DNA from: Hyphobacterium sp. CCMP332
GTDB lineage: Bacteria > Bacteroidota > Bacteroidia > Cytophagales > CCMP332
Reading direction: 5' to 3'
Length of the DNA stretch: 64,000 nucleotides
Assembly (NCBI GenBank): GCA_014323545.1
Contig: CP058647.1
Location: 564,001-628,000, forward strand
The notes beneath the pieces were generated by a model, which was not told the origin of the DNA, ran no database searches, and was given only the letters and a program-made list of their open reading frames with translations. The position numbers and the translations under genes were made by a program. Of the stretch, positions 61,408 to 64,000 are shown piece after piece; position 1 is the first letter of the stretch, and every line of letters starts with the position of its first letter.

Positions 61408-62412
61408 CTATTCTACCATTACAGCCAGATCTCTTGGCTGATATTTACTAACTAATTCTGAAATTGCTTTTATGTGTTCAGGTGTCGTTCCACAGCAACC
61501 GCCCACTATATTGACTAAGTTTTCATCTAAAAATTCTTTGATTTGAGCGGCCATGTTTTCGGGACTCTGATCGTATTCACCGAATTCATTTGGCAAGCCG
61601 GCATTTGGATGTGCACTTACAAAACATTCCGATTTGTTTGCCATTACCTGTAAATAAGGACGCAATTCTTTTGCCCCTAGTGCACAATTTAATCCAACAC
61701 TTAATAATGGAACATGTGATACGGATATCAGGAATGCTTCGGTTGTTTGCCCTGATAAGGTTCTTCCACTCGCGTCGGTAATTGTACCTGAAACCATTAT
61801 TGGAATTTGAATATTTCTTTCTTCCAAAATTTCCTGAATGGCAAAAAGACAAGCCTTCGCATTTAAAGTATCAAATACGGTTTCTACTAATAACAAATCG
61901 ACTCCGCCATCAAGTAAACCTCTTACCTGCTCAGCATATGTGTCTTTCAGTTCATCAAAGGTAACAGCTCGAAAACCCGGATCATTTACATCAGGCGATA
62001 ATGAAGCCGTTCTATTGGTTGGGCCTATCGATCCCGCAACAAATCTGGGTTTTTCCGGTTCTTTTGCACTGAATTCGTTCGACACTTCTTTTGCAATTTT
62101 TGCAGAAGCCAGATTCATTTTATAAACTTCGGATTCAAGCCCGTAGTCTGCCTGAGCCAGTCTGTTGCTGGTAAATGTATTCGTTTCGGCAATATCGGCA
62201 CCAGCTTCAAAATATTTTGCGTGGATTTCCTTAATTATTTCCGGCTGTGTTAATGACAATAAATCATTATTGCCCTTTAAGGACATTGAATGATCTTTGT
62301 AAATATGACCGCGAAAGTCCTCTTCCTCCAACTTGTATTGTTGTATCATAGTACCCATGGCACCATCTAAAACCAGTATTTTTCTTTTCAGAATATCTCT
62401 TATATCTGTCAT
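61408..62412 (-). CDS. methionine synthase, homocysteine methyltransferase part (split metH)
   Basis: The 334-residue protein is the zinc-dependent homocysteine S-methyltransferase (beta/alpha)8 domain that is the first part of MetH. It starts [15 protein letters not shown] (about 12-26), has ETNTFTSN (about 77-84) and [13 protein letters not shown] (zinc Cys near 245), and ends in [12 protein letters not shown] with the other two zinc cysteines. It works with the C-terminal part in the next gene and is preceded by a SAM-I riboswitch. It could be the first gene of a three-gene unit with metH-C and metF. Confidence 0.93.
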   Translation of the reverse strand: MTDIRDILKRKILVLDGAMGTMIQQYKLEEEDFRGHIYKDHSMSLKGNNDLLSLTQPEIIKEIHAKYFEAGADIAETNTFTSNRLAQADYGLESEVYKMNLASAKIAKEVSNEFSAKEPEKPRFVAGSIGPTNRTASLSPDVNDPGFRAVTFDELKDTYAEQVRGLLDGGVDLLLVETVFDTLNAKACLFAIQEILEERNIQIPIMVSGTITDASGRTLSGQTTEAFLISVSHVPLLSVGLNCALGAKELRPYLQVMANKSECFVSAHPNAGLPNEFGEYDQSPENMAAQIKEFLDENLVNIVGGCCGTTPEHIKAISELVSKYQPRDLAVMVE

Positions 62413-62462
62413 CTTATCTGTTTAGCTTATTGAGAAAGTGTTTGGGAAGAGTCGCATCTTCA

Positions 62463-62560
62463 CTCATCTTTCCCCATTAAAGGGGGTGGGAAGTAGCACC
62501 CGACTAGCTCGGGTTGCTAAGACATCAACGGGCCCATTCCCTCAGTCTTTCTCGATAAGT
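62463..62560 (-). promoter_or_regulatory. SAM-I (S-box) riboswitch
   Basis: On the minus strand, the 5' segment CTTATCGAGAAAGACTGAGG (complement of 62540-62559) is followed by the S-box core elements: TGGGCCCG, TTGATGTCTTAGCAACC, a P3 stem-loop CCCGAgctagTCGGG, then TGCTACTTCCC, a P4 hairpin CCCC-TTTAAT-GGGG and the closing GAAAGATGAG. P1 pairs CTTATC with GATGAG; AAGAC pairs with GTCTT in P2. The order and spacing match the SAM-I family. About 50 bases separate it from the metH start. No U tract follows, so control may act on translation rather than by termination. Confidence 0.93.
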
Positions 62561-62651
62561 ATTACAAAGAAAAAGATAAATCTTCATTTTTAATAATATA
62601 TTTCGGTGAATAGTTCAGTTTGTGCATTTTTGGCAAAATCTTGATTAAAAT

Positions 62652-63557
62652 TTGAAATTAGCTGCAATTGACATTGGCTCCAACGCCATTCGCTTTCAAA
62701 TATCCCGTGTCATAGAAGATGATGGCGAAATGAAAATTAAAAAGTTGGAATACGTGCGTTTTCCGCTTAGGCTCGGACAAGATGTATTCAACCTCAATGA
62801 AATCAGTGAAAAGAATCAGGAAAAATTTTTTAAACTGATGAAAGCCTTCAAATTATTGATGGATTTATACGAAGTGGATCATTATATGGCTTGTGCTACC
62901 TCTGCGATGCGCGAAGCAAAAAATGGTGTTGAAATTGCTCGTCAAATTGAACGAAAACTCGATTTTGACATCAATATTATCAATGGTGATGAAGAAGCAT
63001 GGCTGATCAACAAAGTTATTCTCAACAGCTTAAATGAAGAACATACAGTACACATTGATGTGGGTGGTGGCAGTACAGAGATTAATGTTTACAATGGGCG
63101 AAAAAAGGTCAATTCGGAATCTTTTAAAATAGGGTCTGTTAGAAATCTTCAGGGCAAGGATACACCTGAAATTTGGGAAATAATGGAAAAATGGGTCAAA
63201 AAAAATATTATGGGCCTTGATAACTTAGTTGCCATAGGAACCGGTGGAAATATCAATAAAATCTATGAATTGGGGAATACAAAAAGAGACAACTCTATAA
63301 CTATTAAAAATTTTCAAAAAACACTCAATGAGATTGAGAAGATGTCAATGGAATATCGAATGAATCATTTAATGCTCAACCCTGATCGGGCGGATGTGAT
63401 TGTACCGGCATCAAAGATTTATTTATCGATAATGAAATGGGCTAATGCCAAAAAAATTGTAGTTCCACAAGTTGGTTTAAAAGATGGAATGATGGCACTG
63501 TTGATTGACAAACATTATAAAGCCTGGCGAAAATCCAGAATTAATCAAATAGTCTAA
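62652..63557 (+). CDS. Ppx/GppA family phosphatase (exopolyphosphatase-like)
   Basis: The 301-residue protein starts at TTG 62652 directly with the family's first motif, AIDIGSNAIRFQI (about 4-16). The ASKHA-fold phosphate-binding pattern continues with ATSAMREAKNG (about 78-88), HIDVGGGSTEIN (about 136-147), GTGGNINKIYEL (about 198-209) and VIVPASKIYLSIM near 250. It lacks the C-terminal HD-like domain of the longer Ppx/GppA proteins. Expected role is hydrolysis of polyphosphate or pppGpp. It is convergent with ppk1, overlapping by 17 bases. Confidence 0.9.
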   Translation: MKLAAIDIGSNAIRFQISRVIEDDGEMKIKKLEYVRFPLRLGQDVFNLNEISEKNQEKFFKLMKAFKLLMDLYEVDHYMACATSAMREAKNGVEIARQIERKLDFDINIINGDEEAWLINKVILNSLNEEHTVHIDVGGGSTEINVYNGRKKVNSESFKIGSVRNLQGKDTPEIWEIMEKWVKKNIMGLDNLVAIGTGGNINKIYELGNTKRDNSITIKNFQKTLNEIEKMSMEYRMNHLMLNPDRADVIVPASKIYLSIMKWANAKKIVVPQVGLKDGMMALLIDKHYKAWRKSRINQIV

Positions 63558-64000
63558 CTGAGTCAATGATGTTTCGGGTTACATCAAAAAATTCTTTGTG
63601 AATATCAAAAGATAGGCCTTCAAAAGTTTCAAGTTTTTCATAACTGCCATCTTCCAGCATTTCATAGGAATTGACGTTATCATTCAAATTATAAACCAAT
63701 ATATTTATAGCCTCTTTTTTGGCTTTGCGATCGTTAATCATGAATAGAGATTCTATTCTTCGGTCAAAACTTCTTACCATAATATCAGCACTTCCACCAT
63801 AAATTATTGGGTCGCCTTCATTATGAAAATAAAATATCCTCGAATGCTCAAGAAAATCACCTACAATCGATCGCACGGTAATATTTTCACTTAGGCCCTT
63901 TCTTCTAGGTCTTAAACAACATATTCCTCTAACAATCAAATGAATATTGACACCGGCCTGACTGGCTTCATAAAGTTCGTCAATTGTTCTACGATCCTCT
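63541..64000 (-). CDS. ppk1: polyphosphate kinase Ppk1, C-terminal end (partial)
   Basis: The frame continues open to the window edge (the TTG at 63939 is internal), giving about 150 C-terminal residues. They match the end of the PPK1 catalytic region: EDRRTIDELYEASQAGVNI, LIVRGICCLRP (with the phosphate-binding RGICCLRPG-like motif), SENITVRSIVGDFLEHSR, GGSADIMVRSFDRRIESLF. PPK1 polymerises phosphate from ATP. Together with the adjacent Ppx-like gene it makes a polyphosphate synthesis/degradation pair. Confidence 0.92.
   Translation of the reverse strand, partial: EDRRTIDELYEASQAGVNIHLIVRGICCLRPRRKGLSENITVRSIVGDFLEHSRIFYFHNEGDPIIYGGSADIMVRSFDRRIESLFMINDRKAKKEAINILVYNLNDNVNSYEMLEDGSYEKLETFEGLSFDIHKEFFDVTRNIIDSVRLFD

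Noticed and set aside
58712-62412. metH as a frameshifted pseudogene.
   Set aside because: Each part ends and starts at domain boundaries with its own start and stop, the zinc and B12 ligands are intact, and a split metH is known in this phylum.
1-64000. tRNA genes, rRNA and CRISPR arrays.
   Set aside because: Intergenic gaps are short (none over 250 bases) and I found no cloverleaf-like sequences or regularly spaced repeats in them.

Overview
The window reads as a chromosomal segment of a Bacteroidota bacterium, probably from the Cytophagales or Flavobacteriia side of the phylum. I cannot name a genus. The reasons are many secreted proteins with C-terminal type IX secretion (T9SS) sorting domains, the family of putative porins, DUF4159 and DUF4369 proteins, low GC (around 35-40% by eye), almost no Shine-Dalgarno sequences, several TTG starts, and metH divided into two genes. 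Gene density is high. I see no tRNA, rRNA, CRISPR array, intact insertion sequence or prophage.

Layout. 1-13.5 kb is mostly housekeeping: the end of a methylmalonyl-CoA mutase family gene; a leftward group lpxK, porin, miaE, response regulator; a Nif3-like protein and a coiled-coil protein that has lost its zinc-ribbon cysteines; a TPR protein; a histidine phosphatase; the menaquinone genes menI-menF-menD; a small lipoprotein and an acyl-CoA-binding protein; a drug/metabolite transporter; rsmE. 13.5-18 kb holds a DUF4159 protein, ribE with a polysaccharide-initiating sugar transferase and a lipoprotein, and pcm. 17.9-27.3 kb is a row of four paralogous secreted M43 (pappalysin/cytophagalysin-type) metalloproteases with PKD and T9SS domains; one small unknown gene sits between the first two, and clear terminators follow the last three. 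27.3-37.7 kb is alaS-gatB-thioredoxin-like lipoprotein leftward, and an M23 peptidase, a beta-propeller protein, a MerR regulator, dprA and a degenerate alkaline-phosphatase-like lipoprotein rightward.

37.7-55.2 kb is the most unusual part: four tandem paralogues of about 1,400-1,450 residues each, all leftward, with signal peptides, acidic DGIDND-type metal-binding motifs and C-terminal T9SS sorting domains. Their function is unknown. The 3' 2.7 kb of the second gene is strongly GC-rich compared with its neighbours, although the encoded protein remains closely similar. Parts of the copies also pair differently from block to block, which suggests recombination or gene conversion within the array.

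55.4-64 kb holds a conserved unknown gene, an HMG-CoA lyase, a methionine unit (metH N-terminal half, metH C-terminal half, metF) led by a well-formed SAM-I (S-box) riboswitch, and the convergent polyphosphate genes ppx and ppk1, the latter cut by the window end.

How it fits together: the core genes cover envelope (lpxK, porin), respiratory quinone, translation, methionine/folate, and polyphosphate functions. The accessory investment is in large exported proteins: the proteases and the giant proteins are both T9SS cargo and together fill about 40% of the window.
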